From Bubalus kerabau (taxonomy: Eukaryota > Chordata > Mammalia > Artiodactyla > Bovidae), in NCBI RefSeq assembly GCF_029407905.1, contig NC_073627.1, forward strand, positions 140,319,697 to 140,383,696: a stretch of 64,000 nt of DNA, in the 5' to 3' direction. Below the pieces are notes generated by a model. The model worked only from the letters and a program-made list of their open reading frames with translations. It was not told where the DNA came from and did no database searches. The translations under genes were made by a program, and so were the position numbers. Positions 11,111 to 22,170 of the stretch are shown one piece after another; position 1 is the first letter of the stretch, and each line of letters begins with the position of its first letter.

Positions 11111-11740
11111 ATTTCTGTGCCTTTTCATTATTTTTTTTTAACTTATTGTGTTTAAAGCTTCCTTTTCCCAGGCTTCAAGGTTGAATTCTTTCTTCTTTAT
11201 GGTTTCTGCCCTCCTAAGGTTGGTCCAGTGGTTTGTATAAGCTTTATATAGGGTGAGATTTGTGCTGAGCTTTTTTTTCCCCATCTGATGGGCAAGGCTG
11301 AGTGAGGTGGTAGTCCTGTCTGCTGATGATTGGGTTTGTATTTTTGTTTTGTTGTTTAGATGAGGCGTCCTGCACAGGATGCTACTGGTCGTTGGGTGAT
11401 GCCAGGTCTTGTATTCAAGTGGTTTCCTTTGTGTGAGTTCTCACTATTTGATACTCCCTAGGGTTAGTTCTCTGGTAGTCTAGGGTCTTGGAGTCACTGC
11501 TCCTCCTGCAGAGGCTCAGGGCTTGATCTCTTCATCTAGGACTGATGAGATGAAAACTACCTCTTTGTTTTTCAGACCTCCTGTTGTAGTTATTTCCAAA
11601 ATCAGGTTGACTATATCTTCAGTTTCTCTGCATCCAGTGTGCCTCAGGACCCATAGTCTGTCTGCATTTCTGCTGTGGCTGGTGAGGGCTGAACCCAGGG
11701 CTGAGTCACATTGGATGTCAGAATCCTGCTTCTCAAGTGC

Positions 11741-12133
11741 CATATTTGCAACTTACATGTAGCATGTTTTATGTCTGATTCTTTGAGATAAGGCTGCATT
11801 TCAAATCTAGCATATTGCAAAAGAGAATGCTAAGGCTTGAGTGTTGGGTGTATATACAGCCTGATCAGTTGTTGACACTGATTGTGGACTAATGAATACA
11901 TGAGAAGGATGTTTCTCTTTGTGAGGCATTATCTAGATACAACATGGGGCAATGTCACTTTCCTGCATAAATGTTCATACAGTCATCTGGTCAACAGATG
12001 TTTATGCCTGAACCAGACCTTGTACTGTGCTAGGGATATGAAGCCAATTGAGTGGTATGCCCTGTTCTCAAAGATGATTGTGGGAAAGAGAGAAAACAGA
12101 CAATCACCATACACAGTGATATAGCATCAGGGA
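11741..12133. other. Unassigned unique DNA
   Basis: Nearly 400 bases with no recognisable repeat family, RNA or gene. Confidence 0.45.
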
Positions 12134-12145
12134 ACAGATTTGTAT

Positions 12146-12362
12146 GGGATTCCTCCATGGCTCAGCCATAAAGAACCCGTCTACCAGTGCAAGAGGTGTG
12201 GGTTTCATTCCTGGGTCAGGAAAATCCTCTGGAGAAGGAAATGGCAACCCACTCCAGTGTTCTTGCCTGGGAAATCCCATGGACAGAGGAGCCTGGTGGC
12301 CTATAGTCCATTGGGTCGCCAAAGAATTGGACATGACTTAGTGACTAAACAACAACAACATG
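12146..12362 (+). repeat. Bov-tA SINE
   Basis: Full-length copy with an (aac)n tail. A 12-bp target-site duplication, acagatttgtat, lies at 12134-12145 and 12363-12374. Confidence 0.95.
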
Positions 12363-12374
12363 ACAGATTTGTAT

Positions 12375-12771
12375 AGGGTCTTAAAGAAGGGGTGCCGATC
12401 TGAGTCTGGGTAGGATGGAGAGGTCAGGGCACAGCAAAAGCTGCCTGGAAGAAGAGGCTTTTGGAGGAGAATTAGAGGAGTTAGTTGGCAGGTTTTTCTT
12501 CCTGAATTTTTCTTCCTGAAAACATCTGTATTTTAAGTACTTTGGGACCCGCTGGCATTGTCTCCAAATTCTTTTCTGTGTTATGTGCATCTGCCTTTCT
12601 TCAAAGGGCTCATAACTTTCATCCAGTTCTTAGGAACCTAAGACTATCTCTTTCCCCAGTGAGTTATTTAGATTAACTGCGCAGTGCTTTTGAATATTAT
12701 GTTCAACTAGTAGACGTTCTACTTCACCATGAATATTTCTATGTTCATGTGTCTATATTTGCGCATGTATA
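12375..12771. other. Unassigned unique DNA
   Basis: About 400 bases between two Bov-tA insertions. The two copies of 'tttttcttcctga' at about 12494-12520 form a short tandem duplication; otherwise nothing is recognised. Confidence 0.45.
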
Positions 12772-12782
12772 TAAGGAACTAT

Positions 12783-13012
12783 GGGCTTCCCAGCTGGCAC
12801 TAGTGGTAAAGAACCCAACTGCCAATGCAGGAGATGTAAGAGACTGGGGTTTTACCCCTGGGTCGGGAAGATCTTCTGGAGGAGGGCATGACAACCCACT
12901 CCAGTATTCTTGTCTGGAGAATCCTCACAGACAGAGGAGCCTGGCAGGCTACTGTCCATAGGGTTGCAATGAGTTGGACACACTGAAGTGACTTAGCACA
13001 TACACACACATG
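12783..13012 (+). repeat. Bov-tA SINE
   Basis: Full length with a (cacata)n tail. Target-site duplication with one mismatch: taaggaactat at 12772-12782 and taaagaactat at 13013-13023. Confidence 0.93.
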
Positions 13013-13295
13013 TAAAGAACTATAGCAGACATCAGTTGTACTTCAATCTTTGTGCACACAAATGAGCATTTTCCTAGAAGAGTTATTGCTTCACCAAAAA
13101 ATGTGAATGTTTGAAAACTTTTGCTCCATAGTGTCAAAATTCCCTCTTCACATTTGTACAGATTTACACATTTATCAGCAGGGGTGGGGCACCATTTTCC
13201 TAAACTCTCGCCAACCCACTATTTTTATTGCCTTTTAATTAAGACAAATTTTCAAGGTAAAATGGTATGAAATATAGACACTTAAAAACTTAATT

Positions 13296-13597
13296 GTGGG
13301 CATCCCTGGTGGCTCAGTGATAAAGAATCTACCTGCTGATGCAGGAGACACAGGTTCAATCCCTAGTCTGGAAAGATCCCACGTGCCTTGGAGCAACTAA
13401 GCCTGTGTGCTGCAAATATTGAGCCTGTACTCTAGAGCCAATGCTCTGCAACAAGAAAAGCCACCCCAGTGAGAAGCCTACCCGCCACAACTAGAGAGTA
13501 GCCTCTGCTTACCACAACTGGAGAAAAGCCTGAGCAGCAACAAAGACCCAACACAGCCAAAACTACATAAATAAATGAGATAATTTAAAAATACTTA
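13296..13597 (+). repeat. CHR-1-type SINE
   Basis: The tRNA-like head (catccctggtggctcagtg, B-box ggttcaatccc) is followed by the long CHR body of 'gcaactaagcctgtgtgctg' and 'ccacaactagagag' phrases and an A/T-rich tail. Confidence 0.85.
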
Positions 13598-13761
13598 TTT
13601 GCTCAGATTTAATAGATAGTAACAATTTGCCATAGCATTTCTGATCATTTAATGAAGAAATAGTGTGATAAATACAGCAGAAGCCCTCTCCCCCATTCAG
13701 CTTCTTCCCACCTCCAGTATTTTTTAAGTGTGTGTTTTTATGATTTTACTTCTCACAGATA

Positions 13762-13840
13762 TTGAGTTGGCCAAAAAGTTTGTTCAGGTTTTTCCATAAG
13801 ATCTTATGAAAAAAACACAAAAGCTTTTTGACCAACTCAG
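13762..13840. mobile_element. Mariner-derived MITE
   Basis: A 79-bp element made almost wholly of terminal inverted repeats: ttgagttggccaaaaag on the left, and its complement, ctttttgaccaactcag, on the right. TA dinucleotides flank it at 13760-13761 and 13841-13842, as expected for mariner insertion. It carries no transposase. It is a relative of the copy at 34559-34633. Confidence 0.85.
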
Positions 13841-14092
13841 TATTTTCAACAACATGTAATAATACTTGTGCCTTGAAAATACATATGCGTGGTATCATAT
13901 GGAATATAGTTATTCTAATTTCTTTTAAAAATGTGTTTATGCCCTCAACGTGTTTTCACTTTCCTTCACTTCTTTCCCCTCCTTTCCCAGCATCCCTTGA
14001 CTTGAACAGTTTTTTTAGTTCCCACTTTACTTCTGTTGGCTTAGAAATTATACAGGTAATCTATCTCTTAGGGATTACCCTTATGTGCAAAT

Positions 14093-14218
14093 AATACTGG
14101 AATGGGTTGTCATGCCCTCCTCCAGGGGATCTTCCCAACACAGGGATCAAACCCGCATCTCTTATATTTCCCACATTGGCAGGTAGGTTCTTTACCACTA
14201 GAGCCACTTGGGGAGCCC
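14093..14218 (-). repeat. Truncated Bov-tA SINE (antisense)
   Basis: The tRNA-like head and the first part of the body remain; the body stops at 'aatactggaatgggttg'. The 3' half of the SINE is missing. Confidence 0.8.
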
Positions 14219-14727
14219 CTACTTTACAATATTTTAAACGGCCTTAGTGAGATGTAATTCATCAGCTGAACAGTTCATCCATTTAATGCATGGGATTCAA
14301 TGGTTTCTAATATATTCACAGAGCAGTGCAACCATCATCATAGCCTAACTTTACAACATTTTTGTCAACCCAGGAAGAAAACCCATCCTCTATCAGTCAC
14401 AGTATCAGTCCTTCTTCATTCCCGTCTGCCCTTGTCAACCGCTAATCTTATGTATGGTCTCTATGGATATGTCTGTTCTGGATATCTCATATAAATGGAG
14501 TTATACAATATGTAGTCTTTCGTAACTGACTTCTTCCACTTAAAATATTTTTTTCAGGAAAAGTCTTTGCCTTAGTATTTTAAAGAACACAGAAATAAAA
14601 ATTTTAAAAATACTTCCATTTGAACCAAAGTAAGTAATAGCATTATAACAAGTGGTACAATTAAAAGAGGTATTTTTTGAATCCTTTTTGCCATACATAC
14701 AAATTTTTTAAGAGAGAAATTTGTAGC

Positions 14728-15235
14728 TTTTAACTTTTTATTTTTTTTGAAGTATAATTCTTTTACAGTGTTATGTTAGTTTCTGCTATACAGCAAAGTG
14801 AATCAGCTATGAAAGTGAAAAGTGAAAGTGAAATCACTCAGTTGTGTCTGACTCTTTGTGACTACATGGACTGTAGCCTACCAGGCTCCTCCATCCATGG
14901 GATTTTCCAGGCAAGAGTATTGGAGTGGGGTGCCATTTCCTTCTCCAGGGGATCTTCCCAACCCAGGGATCGTACCCAGGTCTTCCACATTGCAGGCAGG
15001 TGCTTTACCTTCTGAGCCACCAGGGAATCAGCTATATGTATACATATATGCCCTCCCTCTTAGACCTCCCTCCTACCCTCCCCATCCCACCCCTCTAGGT
15101 CATCACAGAGAACCGAGCTGAGCCCTCTGTGGAATGGGGGAAGGGGAGGGTGGGATGAATTGAGAGAGTAGCATTAACATTTATACAATGTGTAAAATAC
15201 ATAGCTAGTGAGAAGCTGCTGTAAAATCATGTTTT
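14728..15235 (-). mobile_element. Younger L1 3' end (antisense), split by a SINE
   Basis: The poly(T)-side start 'tttttgaagtataattctttt' leads into 'ctgctatacagcaaagtgaa'. After the Bov-tA it continues through 'gccctccctcttagacctcc' to the region of 'gagaaccgagctgagccc'. It sits in the older L1M copy. Confidence 0.8.
14811..15024 (-). repeat. Bov-tA SINE (antisense)
   Basis: Full length. An exact 11-bp target-site duplication, gaatcagctat, lies at 14800-14810 and 15025-15035. It is the third layer of a nest: L1M, younger L1, SINE. Confidence 0.95.
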
Positions 15236-15517
15236 TAAGGCTCATCCATGTTGTACTATGTATCAGTGCTTCATTCCTTTTTATGGCTGAGTAATAATCC
15301 ATTGTATGCATCACCTGTATTTATTTTTCCATCCATCAGTTGGTGAACATTTGGATTGTTTTCACTTTCTGGTGATTACAAATAATGGTGCAGTGAACCT
15401 TTCATGTACAAGTTTTTGGGTAGCCATATGTTTTCAATTGGCACCATTTTACATCCCACTAACAATGTATGAGGGTTCCAATTTCTCCACTTCCTCACTA
15501 ACATTTGGGATGACATT

Positions 15518-15549
<32 letters not shown>

Positions 15550-15553
15550 TATA
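15518..15553. repeat. (A)16(TA)10 simple repeat
   Basis: An A-run at 15518-15533 followed by ten TA units at 15534-15553, inside L1M sequence that continues on both sides. Confidence 0.97.
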
Positions 15554-16024
15554 ACCATTTTAATGGATGTGAAGTGGTACTCTGTTGTGGTTTTAATTTG
15601 CATTTCCCTAATGGCTAATAATGTTGAGAATTTTTCACATGCTTTTCAGTCATTTCTATGTCTTTTTGGGAGAAATGTCTATTCAGTCCTTTACCTGTTG
15701 TTATTTATCTTGTTGTTATTGACTTGTAAGAATTCTTTATATATTTTGGATACAAGTCTTGTATCACATGTATGTTTGCAAAATTTCCCCTGTTCTGTGG
15801 ATTGTCTTTTACTCTCTTGATCGCATCACTTGTAGCACAAAAGCTTTTAATTTTCACGAAGTCCAATTTATCTAATTTTCTTTTTGTCTGTTTTATTTTC
15901 TTTCTTTTTTGTATTTTAAATTATGAAAGTATGATAAGACATTTATAAGAAACTTGGAAAATACAGAACGAGGTTACCTATAGTTCCACTATACATTGCA
16001 AGTGTTTCTTTAAGTAGATAAATT

Positions 16025-16660
16025 AAGATTTTTAGTTGGAGTTTCAATATCAAACTCTCAAAAGTTAATAGAATGAATATACAGAGAAGTGAGAAGATAT
16101 AGTAGGCCTGAAAAGCACTATGAACCAATTCAATTAATTAAGATTTATACAGTTTTCACACAACAGTGGGATACAAATTCCATTCACGTTTCTATGGACT
16201 ATCAACTAGAAGACACTGGAATATTTCCAGGGACATAAAACAAGGTACAAAAATTTCATGGTCTAAAAGCATTGCTGTCATACAAAGTCTATTCTCTTAT
16301 CACCTTGGAAATATGTTAGAAATCAATATCAACAGACATTTGAAAATAACCCACATATTTTCAGTGCAGCGTGACATTTACCAAGAGAGATCTTTGACTT
16401 AGCCATTGAAAGTCTCAATAGAGTTAAAAGACTGAAAAAACACAGAGGATGATTGCAGAGAAGAAGCATTTAAATGAGAAATTAGTATCAAAGATACTTT
16501 TAAAAATCTCATGTATTTGAAAATTAAATGTCCACTATTAAATGCTGGATGTATCTAAGAAGCCATAACAAGGAAAATTAGAAAATATTTGTAATAGAAT
16601 AAAAATTAAAAGAGAATTTACCAGAATTTGTTGCATGCAGCTGAAGCTACTCAATACAGT
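16025..16660 (+). pseudogene. L1M ORF2 relic (sense, endonuclease to linker)
   Basis: The order of degenerate phrases matches L1 ORF2 after the endonuclease: 'ttcaatatcaaactctcaa', 'cattgctgtcatacaaagtc', 'aatatgttagaaatcaatat', 'gaaaattagaaaatatttg' and 'tgttgcatgcagctgaagc'. No open frame remains. Confidence 0.65.
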
Positions 16661-16734
16661 TAAATACAGTGTGGACTTTTGAATAAGGTATGAAAACAAA
16701 TAACGGATACTAGCATAAAATCTTATGTCACTTG

Positions 16735-16935
16735 TGTTTTTGGGATTGTGTCCAAGAAGACTTAACCCAAGTTCAGCATGTTTTTGTTTTTTTTTCTTCT
16801 GCATTTCATTGTTTCAGCCTTTACATGTATACCTATCATCTATTTTTGAGTTAATTTCGTGGTATGGTCTAAGGAAGGGATCCAAACTCACTCCTCCATG
16901 TAGATATTCAGTTGTACCAGCACTGATCCTTAAAT
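16735..16935 (-). mobile_element. L1 fragment (antisense)
   Basis: Matches the antisense L1 3'-ORF2 region with 'tttttgagttaatttcgtgg' and 'atattcagttgtaccagcac'. Opposite in orientation to the adjacent relic at 16025-16660. Confidence 0.65.
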
Positions 16936-17370
16936 TTTTAACATGCCTATTTAACTTACGAAAACCTTAGGTTTGTTATTATGCCTCTTCACCTTCCAAA
17001 AAAATCAAGACTTTTACCACTTTCATCCTAATGGTTTCTCCCTCTTCCATGGTATTGAGACCTAGTAGTTTTCCTTCACTTTGTTTTTAATGCTCCAAGA
17101 ATTCTTACCATTAATGCTTATTTACTGTCCTTGCTCAGTGTCGTTTTTGCCTTCCATTTCTTTCTCCCTGGTTCTTTTTCCTTTTTAATGGAAGGCAACC
17201 ATTGGTAGCAATTACAGCCTAGGTGAGTCTTTACCTAAAGATGTCAGGAAGTTGGCTCTTAGTGTGAAAGTGAAGCAGATATCTCACTTTAAGGATACTT
17301 TATTGTCATCTGGCTTCCAGCATTGCTGCTGAAAGTTGGACAAGAAACCTGTCTTTTTGAAAATTAGCTA
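16936..17370. other. Unassigned DNA, possible L1 trace
   Basis: No gene is visible. The segment near 17310 (tggcttccagcattgctgct) resembles antisense L1 ORF1 text, but only weakly. Confidence 0.35.
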
Positions 17371-17582
17371 TAGCTAGCTGTGCTGTGCTCAGTCCTATCT
17401 GACTCTTTGCGACCCCGTGGACTGTAGCCCACCAGGCTCCTGTGTCCAAGGGATTTCCTAGGCAAGAATACTGGAGTGGGTTGCCATTTCCTTCTCCAGG
17501 GTATCTTCTTGACCCAGGGAGATCAAACTCACGCCCCTGTGTCTCCAGCATAGGCAGGCAGATTTTTTTTACCACTAGCACT
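17371..17582 (-). repeat. Bov-tA SINE (antisense)
   Basis: Full-length copy with a head ending in 'accactagcactgc'. It abuts a CHR-1 SINE directly at 17583, with no intervening DNA. Confidence 0.9.
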
Positions 17583-17852
17583 GCGTCTTTGTTGCTGCTC
17601 CTGAATTTTCCTTAGTTGCAGCGAGCAGGGGCTGCTCTTCACAGTGATGCGAGGGCTTCTCATTGCAGCGGCTTCTCATTGTGGCGCACAGGCTCTAGGT
17701 GCACAGGCTTTAGTAGGTGCGGCTCATGGTCTCTAGAGCGCAAGCTTAGTAGTTGTGGTATACAGGCTTAGTTGCTCTGTGGCATGTGGGATATTCTTGG
17801 ATGAGGGATCGAACTCATGTCCCATGCACTGGAAGGCAGACAGGGAAGTCCT
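17583..17852 (-). repeat. CHR-1-type SINE (antisense)
   Basis: CHR body phrases in reverse (gcagcgagcaggggctgctc, gcttagttgctctgtggcat) and the head near 17850 (gacagggaagtcc). The AT-rich 3' tail is missing on the left, where the Bov-tA joins. Confidence 0.85.
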
Positions 17853-18260
17853 GTCTTTTCTTTTCATATTGCTTTTTTAAAAGATTTTTTTTAATCCTCC
17901 TCTATTTTTTTTTTTTTTTTTTGCTTTATATTTCTCTGTAAAGTATCTGAGGTGGAGTTCTTTTCATTTGTCCTGTTTACAGACTCATTGATTCATGAAA
18001 ACGGGAACTGTTAGAAGAAACCTCCAAGTTCTCAGAACCACATCTCTATGCTTCCCTACATCTCTGTCCACACGCACCACCTTCTCTTCTGTTGCTTTGG
18101 AAGAACTGACTCAAAGCCACCCCTCCACTGACACACTTGATGTCATCTCTGATCTACTCAAAGTACCATCCCAGGAACTCTACCCTCGCTGTCCTATGTA
18201 TCCATTTCCATCTCCTGGACTTTCCATCAGAACACAAATCTAATTTTATTTATCTTTCTT
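17853..18260. other. Unassigned DNA with poly(T)
   Basis: A T-run lies at about 17906-17921. The rest (17925-18260) shows no repeat family I can name. Confidence 0.4.
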
Positions 18261-18432
18261 TGGACTTCGCTGGTGATCCAGTGGCTAAGACTCTGAGCTT
18301 CCAAAGCAGTGGGTACGGGTTCCATCCCCGGTCAGGGAACTAGATCACACGTGCCTCATCTAAAGATCCCATGTGCTGCAGCTAAGACCCGGCGTAGCCA
18401 AGTAGATAAGTAAACATTAAAAATAATAAATA
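18261..18432 (+). repeat. CHR-2-type tRNA SINE
   Basis: Head tggacttcgctggtgatcca, B-box side ggttccatccccggtcaggg, 'gctaagacccggcgtagcc' near the end, then an (aataaat)n tail. Confidence 0.88.
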
Positions 18433-18914
18433 ATTAAATAATTTAACCCTTTCTTGACTTCTCTTCCCCTCCAGCTGGCAGCCCATTCTTTTCCCTCCCT
18501 TCCCAATAAAACTCCTTGAAAGACTTGTCTGTGTTTTCTGACACCAATTACTCTTTTCCCCTTTCTCCTTGTACACGTGCTAATTAGGTCATGAATGACT
18601 AGGCATGTTGTTAAATCAGTGGTCAGTTCTCAGTCCCCAGCTGACTTGAACCCTTGAACACTTGTCGGTGGTATTTGACACAGCTGATCCTAACTCAAAG
18701 CTCTCCTTCACCAGGTTTTCAGGCCACCACACTCTCCGAGCTCTCTTCCCATTTCACCGCTTGACCCTTTTCAGCCTACGTGTTGGTTCCACACCATCTC
18801 CTTAACTCTAGCTTTGGAGTGTTCCCTGCTCAGGATGTGGATATCTTCTCTTTCCTGTTTGTACTCACTCCCTTAGTGATCTCATCCATACTTATGGGCT
18901 TAAAAATCCTTTGT

Positions 18915-19082
18915 AGCAAGGTCTGCAAACCTGCAGTCCAGGGACCAAACCCCGCTTGCTACCGTGAGCTAAAGATGCCTTTTATCTTACATGAGAACAT
19001 GCAAGCGAAATCACATGTGGCTTGCCAAGCCAAAGGTATTTACTGTCTGGCCTTTTATAGAAAAGGTTTGTCATCCCTTGAT
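18915..19082 (+). mobile_element. Non-autonomous hAT-like DNA transposon
   Basis: The left end reads 'aaggtctgcaaacctgcagt' and the right end 'aggtttgtcatcccttgat', imperfect inverted repeats of the type seen in mammalian Charlie-derived elements. The internal 'tatttactgtctggcctttt' fits the same family. It carries no transposase and splits the L2. The exact subfamily is not resolved. Confidence 0.6.
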
Positions 19083-19693
19083 CTATGGTGTGGTGATGAC
19101 TTCCAAATTTATATCTGTGGGCTGAACCTCTCCCCTGAATTCCAGATGAGCTTATTCACTGGATATCTCCAAGGGAATGTCTTAAATGTACCTCAGTATT
19201 GAGCTTTTGTGTTCTGTCTGTCTCTTCATGCTACAGTCTTCGTTGTCATAGTTGGTAGCAACTCAGTCCTGCCAACAGTCCAGGCGAAACCCCCGAGCAT
19301 CATGATTGATGCCTTCATTTGTGCTTCATGTGCAGTCATGTTTAAAATGTGTTCAGATTTCAGCCACTTTTACCGCCCGCCTTCTGTTGACCCCATTCTC
19401 CCTCATCTGGGTATCACCGTAGTCTCCTAATTGGTTCTCCTTGCTCCCCATCAGCCCATTATCTGCACTCTGGTCAAAGTCAAATAGAAGCCAGATGATG
19501 CTTTTGGCTCAGAAGCATCCTTGCTCAAAGCTTTCCAGTGGCTTCCCATCTCATGCCAAGTGCAAACAAAGCCCTGCCATGGCCTTGGAGCCCTACACCT
19601 TCTGGCTCCTATTATCTTTTTGACCTTTTCCCCATCACTGTCCCTTACTTTCACTTCATGACAGTCACAGTGGCCTCTGAGACACTTGCTCCT

Positions 19694-20218
19694 TGTAAGA
19701 AAAGCTATGACCAACCCAGACAGTATATTAAAAAGCAGAGACATCACTTTGCCAACAAAGGTCCATATAGTCAAAGCTATGGTTTTTCTGGTAGTCATAT
19801 ATGGATGTGAGAGTTGGACCATAAAGAAGGCTGAGTGCCAAAGAATTGATGTTTTTGAACTGTGGTGTTGGAGAAGACTCTTGAGAGTCCCTTGGACTAT
19901 AGGGAGATCAAACCAGTCAATCTTAAAGGAAATCAACCTGAATATTCATTTGAAGGACAGATGCTGAAGCTGAAGTGCCAATACTTTGGCCATCTGATGC
20001 AAAGAGCTGACTCATTATAAAGATTCTAGGAAAGATTGAGGGCAAGAGAAGGGGTGACAGAGGCTGAGATGGTGGATGGCATCACCGACTTAATGGACCT
20101 AAGTTTGAGCAAACTCCGGTACATAATGAAGGACAAGAAAGCTTGGAGTGCTGCAGTCCATGGGGTTGCAAAGAGTCAGACACGACTTAGCAGCTGAACA
20201 ACAACAAAACACATCAGG
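19694..20218 (+). mobile_element. BovB LINE, 3' end (sense)
   Basis: 5'-truncated BovB with degenerate C-terminal coding text ('gtgttggagaagactcttga', 'ggccatctgatgcaaagagc') and the 3' terminus 'cacgacttagcagctgaaca'. A 9-bp target-site duplication, cttgctcct, lies at 19685-19693 and 20219-20227. It is inserted in the L2. Confidence 0.92.
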
Positions 20219-20307
20219 CTTGCTCCTGACTCAGAGCTTTTGCATCTGCCATTTCCCTGCCTGAAACATTCTTTCCAAGACATCTGCATGGTCCACCCCT
20301 TGACACA

Positions 20308-20505
20308 CTTTACTTATTTAGCTGCATCAAGTCTTAGTTTCGTCATGTGGGATCTTTCAGCGTGGTGCACGGACTGTCTAGTTGTTGCATGGACTTAGTT
20401 GCTCCAAGGCATGTGGGATCTTAGCTCTTTGACCAGGGCTCAAATCCACATCTCCTGCATTACAAGGTGAATTCTTAATCACTGGGCTGTTATAGTTCCC
20501 ATAAC
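20308..20505 (-). repeat. CHR-type SINE (antisense)
   Basis: Begins at the tail side with 'tttacttatttagctgcatc', contains 'gttgctccaaggcatgtggg', and ends at the head near 20500. Diverged. Confidence 0.75.
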
Positions 20506-20519
20506 CTGTCTATTTAAAA

Positions 20520-20615
20520 TTGTTGTTCAGTCGCTAAATCATGTCTGATTGTGTGCGGCCCCATGGACAGTAGCACACCAAGTTCCTCTGTCCTCCAGTG
20601 TCTCCTGGAGTTTAG
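20520..20615 (-). mobile_element. BovB 3'-terminal scrap (antisense)
   Basis: Only the last ~95 bases of BovB remain ('ttgttcagtcgctaaatcat' to 'gtgtctcctggagttt'). It is an extreme 5' truncation. Confidence 0.75.
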
Positions 20616-20759
20616 AAAATTGCCCCGACCCTGCAATCATTCCTGTTCTCATTCCCTGTTTTAGTTTTCTCCTTTCCAACCCCCATCACTGACCCTGTAT
20701 GATAGCTTACATTTTTGCTCACATTATTTCTTTTCTCCCCTGTCAGAGGATTACACACA

Positions 20760-21145
20760 CTCTCTGTGGTCATGCCTGTCTCTAGTGCAGCAAACATCCT
20801 CATTCCAGGTTTGAGTATGTGGTTTGCTTTTGCCAGTAGAATGTGAGTGAACGTGACACATGCCACTGGTAGGCAGAAGCTTTACATACAACAGCGTGAT
20901 GAGCTTGGTGTTCTACATTTTTGTCCTATGCCTCTATAATCGAGTGTCCCAGATAGGGGCTTCTCCTTCAGCATGTGTCCTGGAATGAAAGGACACGCTG
21001 AATTAGACCTACAGTCAACCCATAGCCTGGAGCCAAGCCCCAGGCAATCTGCAGCCCTCCTAATATTAGCTACACATACATGCATTGTAAACCACTGAGA
21101 TTATGGGGTTGTTTGTTGCCCCAGCAAAAGCTTAGTAATACACAT
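20760..21145 (+). repeat. LTR-like ancient repeat (tentative MLT/MaLR type)
   Basis: The 3' end has the familiar 'aaccactgagattatggggt' followed by 'tgtttgttgccccagc' and ends 'cttagtaatacac'. The interior has 'agtagaatgtgagtgaacgt'. It separates the body of the L2 from its 3' terminus at 21170-21310. The family name is from memory and not certain. Confidence 0.5.
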
Positions 21146-21339
21146 AATCTATATTGCACTTAAAAATGATCCATTTTCCGCTTCAAAGCATATGCCATGA
21201 GAGCAAGAATTTTTGTGTTTCATTCACTACTCTCTCCTTAGTATCTAAAAGCCCCTGGCACATGGTAAGACATTATGAATATATATGGAGTGAACTAATA
21301 AATGCTGGAAAATTCTTGGCTGTTTTTCCTTTAAATATT

Positions 21340-22170
21340 GCCTCTTCCCATTTTCCCTAGTTTATTTTCTTGGAACTCATATTAAATGTATGTTGGACAT
21401 TCTCATTTCATCTTTCACATCTCTTAACAGCTCTTTTATTTTCCATTTCTTTACAACTCCATGGGTAATTACCTCAGTACTACTTCCAACTCTTTAATAC
21501 TCTTTATCTGGGATTCACCTGCTGCTTAATTTATTCTTTGACATTTTAGTTTAATGACTATTTTTATTTCTTTAAGTTCTATTTTATTCTTTTTTCAAAT
21601 GTATCTATTCTGTTTTTGTAATGTCTTTTTCTTTTGATATGGTATAAAACATTTTTTTTCTTTTGATATGGTATAAAAGTATAAAACTTTTTTGAATCAT
21701 TTTGGTAATTTAAAACATGGCTGAGCTGGAGCCCCAGGAGTGAGTGAGTGTTAGTTACTCAGTCGTGTCTGACTCTTTATGACCCCATGGCCTGTAGCCC
21801 TCCAGGCTACTCAGTCCATGGAATTCTGCAGGCAAGAATACTGGAGTGAGTATCCATTCCCTTCTCCAGGGGATCTTCCCGACCCAGGGATTGAACACGG
21901 GTCTCCTGCATTGCAGGCAGATTCTTTACCATCTGAGCCATCAGAGAAGCCCAGAATTGAAAACATATTTACTTTATATTCTTCAGTTGAAGAAGTTCTA
22001 TAATCTGAAGTTTTAAAGGGTGTTAAATAGCCACCTTTTTTGAGCTTGTGATTTTGCTCATGAAAGATTATTTCCTCTTCTGGTTTGTAATATTTTTGGA
22101 AGCTCATATCCAGTGAGCATTTAAAAAAATTCTTGTGAGATCCACATATGTTCTTTTAAAAAAAAATTCA
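21340..22170 (-). mobile_element. HAL1/L1-like relic (antisense), split by a SINE
   Basis: AT-rich antisense text resembling an old L1/HAL1 ORF1 region ('cttggaactcatattaaatg', 'aagttctattttattctttt'), resuming after the Bov-tA with 'gagcttgtgattttgctcat'. A 23-bp unit ending 'gatatggtataaaa' is tandemly duplicated at about 21630-21678. Confidence 0.4.
21743..21952 (-). repeat. Bov-tA SINE (antisense)
   Basis: Full-length antisense copy with a (gagt)n junction at the left and the head 'gagccatcagagaagccc' at the right. Confidence 0.93.

Larger units (their letters stand above)
5076..11740 (-). mobile_element. Near full-length L1 LINE (antisense), inactive
   Basis: The element runs from its 3' poly(A) (poly(T) at about 5077-5115) through the 3' UTR (to about 5800), the ORF2 relic, the ORF1 relic and a probable 5' UTR remnant (about 11130-11700). 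Four BOV-A2 SINEs (about 1.1 kb in total) interrupt it, leaving roughly 5.5 kb of L1. Every frame is broken by stops, so the copy is dead. The right boundary is uncertain because the 5' UTR is not distinctive. Confidence 0.88.
14226..15890 (-). mobile_element. Old L1M 3' end (antisense), interrupted
   Basis: L1M 3' region in reverse: 'attcacagagcagtgcaacc' near 14320, 'atgttgtactatgtatcagt' near 15250, 'aatttgcatttccctaatgg' near 15600 and 'aagtccaatttatctaattt' near 15865. A younger L1 3' end with its own nested Bov-tA (14728-15235) and about 170 unassigned bases before it interrupt the copy. Confidence 0.82.
18440..21310 (+). mobile_element. Ancient L2 LINE, 3' portion (sense), heavily nested
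   Basis: The sense strand follows L2 (CR1-clade) sequence. Near 18640-18690 degenerate text corresponds to the reverse-transcriptase motif A region ('DLSAAFDTVDH' in the family). 'ttagtgatctcatccatact' lies near 18873 and 'gacttccaaatttatatctg' near 19099. L2 3' text then continues to the terminus, 'taaaagcccctggcacatgg' near 21250. Later insertions split it: hAT (18915), BovB (19694), CHR (20308), a BovB scrap (20520) and an LTR-like repeat (20760). No frame is intact. Confidence 0.75.

Noticed and set aside
18780..19202. 140-codon plus-strand ORF
   Set aside because: It runs from L2 LINE text through a hAT-like insertion and back into L2, so it is a chance frame across three repeat segments.
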